From NCBI GenBank assembly GCA_001414345.1, contig LLCB01000327.1, positions 1 to 62,158 of the forward strand: 62,158 bases of DNA, read 5' to 3'. A program made the position numbers and the translations under genes. Positions 60,970-62,158 of the stretch are shown in pieces; the stretch's first letter is position 1; each line of letters starts with the position of its first letter. The notes beneath the pieces are model-generated. The model had not been told where the DNA came from and searched no databases. It saw only the letters and a list, made by a program, of their open reading frames with translations. Source of the DNA: Hymenoscyphus infarciens. Taxonomy: Eukaryota; Ascomycota; Leotiomycetes; Helotiales; Helotiaceae.

Positions 60970-62158
60970 CCTCTTCTAGGTTAGACAAAGGAAGGCTAGT
61001 AGCTAGATTTAGTAAGAGAGGCGAGGCTAGGCGAGGCTTAAGAGAGAGAATAGAATAAAGCACGAGAAGTAAAAAGGTTAGATAGCTAAGAAAAGAGAAC
61101 ATAAGCTAGACTAGAATCGATAAAAGTAATAGAAGAGCTTATCTTCGTCGAAGGTTCTAGAGAGAAGAGAAATTATAAAAGCTAATATTTAATCTTATTA
61201 TAATCTATAGCTAGTAATCGACTACTTCTTAATTTATTAACCTATAGAATAAACGCCTTATCTAGCCTATCTATCTACTAGGCCTAGAAAGGCTTTAAAT
61301 ACTCTTTAGACTAGAATAGAAAAGGAGAATTAAGCGATTTAATTAGTAAGAAGAAGAAGAGTAAGAGTAAAAAGTAAGGCTAGGAGAAGAATAACTAAAT
61401 TAGCTTAGAAAGGCGTATTAAGTAGACTAGGAGAATAAAAACGCTAATAATAAAAGTAAAATAAAGAATAAATAATTCTTAAAAGTATCTCTTTTTTTAA
61501 AAAGATCTAAACTTTTTTTTACTACTTCTACACGTTTTATAAAGTTAATAATAAGTATAAGAGGTTATATACGTATAGGGTAGACTACAGAGTAGGCTAT
61601 AGAGTAGGTCAGAAGTACGTAAGTTGAATCGGCATAGAGTAGGTTAGGTGATCGCTAAATCACGTTTCTAAGAAGTTAAAGTATAAGTATAAAAGACTTA
61701 GTAAATTTTAACTTTTTAACTTAATTCCTAACTAAAAGATAGAAGAGGGCTATATATACTTCTAGAGTAAATACTAGAAGCTTCTATAGCTTATAAATCA
61801 AAAGAGGTTACTAGAAGGTTCTAGGGATTACGTGTTCGCTTAACTATAACCGAGAACGTAACCGAACCTTCTAGATAATACTAGAAAGAACTAGTATAGA
61901 CTAAGGTTTAAACCTAAAGCCTATTAGTAAGTAAGGTAATTATTACCTAATACTAATATACTCTCTTAATAAGTACTTTACTTAATAATAGAGGAAATAC
62001 TTACTTAACTTTAAAGTAGAAGTAAGTAAATAAAGTAGAAGTAAATAAACTAGACTAAAATATTAACTTAACTTTAAAGTATAAGTTAATAGACTAAGTA
62101 AGAGCTAAAAGTAGACTAATAACTAATCTAATCTTAAAGAACGAATACCTCTTTAAAG
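60970..62158. repeat. Further RIP-affected repeat sequence running off the window
   Basis: AT-rich and gene-free. A short stretch near 61430-61455 (GGAGAATAAAAACGC) is inverted relative to about 41750-41770, hinting at yet another pair of ends, but the match is weak. Less strongly mutated islands (about 61570-61680 and 61800-61900) suggest a different element whose right end lies beyond the window. Confidence 0.5.

Larger units (their letters stand above)
41590..62158. repeat. RIP-mutated AT-rich nested-transposon block
   Basis: 20.6 kb with very high AT, almost no CpA or CpG and abundant TpA, and stops in all frames. These are the expected results of repeat-induced point mutation (C-to-T preferentially in CpA). 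Paired copies inside it differ almost only by C/T and G/A. At least three nesting levels are resolved: an outer element of unknown type, a copia LTR retrotransposon, and two DNA-type elements inside that. No intact gene was found. Confidence 0.9.

Noticed and set aside
41590..61520. Whole AT-rich block as one giant TIR transposon
   Set aside because: The inverted similarity between about 41750 and 61440 is short and weak, while the nested repeats explain most of the block better.

Overview
The window looks like a filamentous ascomycete (Pezizomycotina) contig. The genes have short GT..AG introns (about 46-270 bp) with CTAAC/TACTAAC-like branch sites. An eisosome Pil1/PilA-type gene and a PRC2-type KMT6 histone methyltransferase are present. 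The right-hand third is extremely AT-rich, poor in CpA and rich in TpA, which is the footprint of repeat-induced point mutation (RIP). A leotiomycete is plausible, but that is inference and the sequence alone does not prove it.

Layout. Positions 1-41.1 kb are gene-bearing: an MFS sugar transporter (2427-4401, +); a 1408-residue multi-zinc-finger protein with a long acidic/basic tail (4933-9315, +); a small four-helix MARVEL-like membrane protein (10191-10793, +); an unidentified polytopic membrane protein (11357-12953, -); a TA-flanked MITE (13960-14926); a wrecked ferric reductase gene (15133-18386, +) carrying a second TA-flanked MITE (15577-16340) exactly at an intron donor; the eisosome gene pil1 (19345-20842, -); an ankyrin-like protein (22790-24909, -); a 4.7-kb gene-free stretch; KMT6/EZH2 with an extra C-terminal C2H2 finger (29584-33517, +); a small MITE (34290-34544); a TauD-type dioxygenase (35483-36908, -) divergent from an ACS-family MFS transporter (38185-39942, +); and a histidine/threonine-rich hypothetical protein (40234-41112, -).

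From about 41.59 kb to the end (20.5 kb) there is no living gene. The block is a set of nested, RIP-mutated transposons. A Ty1/copia-type LTR retrotransposon (42745-57297; two 173-bp LTRs; 5-bp target duplication CTAAA) sits inside an older element (direct repeats at 41811-41951 and 60829-60969). The copia element is itself interrupted by a 3.26-kb TIR DNA transposon (44999-48254, TA duplication) and by a 5.05-kb element (51450-56501, TA duplication) with 348-bp arms, one of which is present a third time and forms a 696-bp palindrome.

How the genes relate: no large metabolic cluster is visible. The most suggestive functional pair is the TauD-like dioxygenase with the divergent ACS transporter, which could serve uptake and oxidation of a sulfonate or other organic acid. 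KMT6 and RIP both concern genome silencing, but their proximity here is probably coincidental. All exon structures were derived by hand from splice signals and reading-frame continuity; the CDS lengths given are divisible by three.
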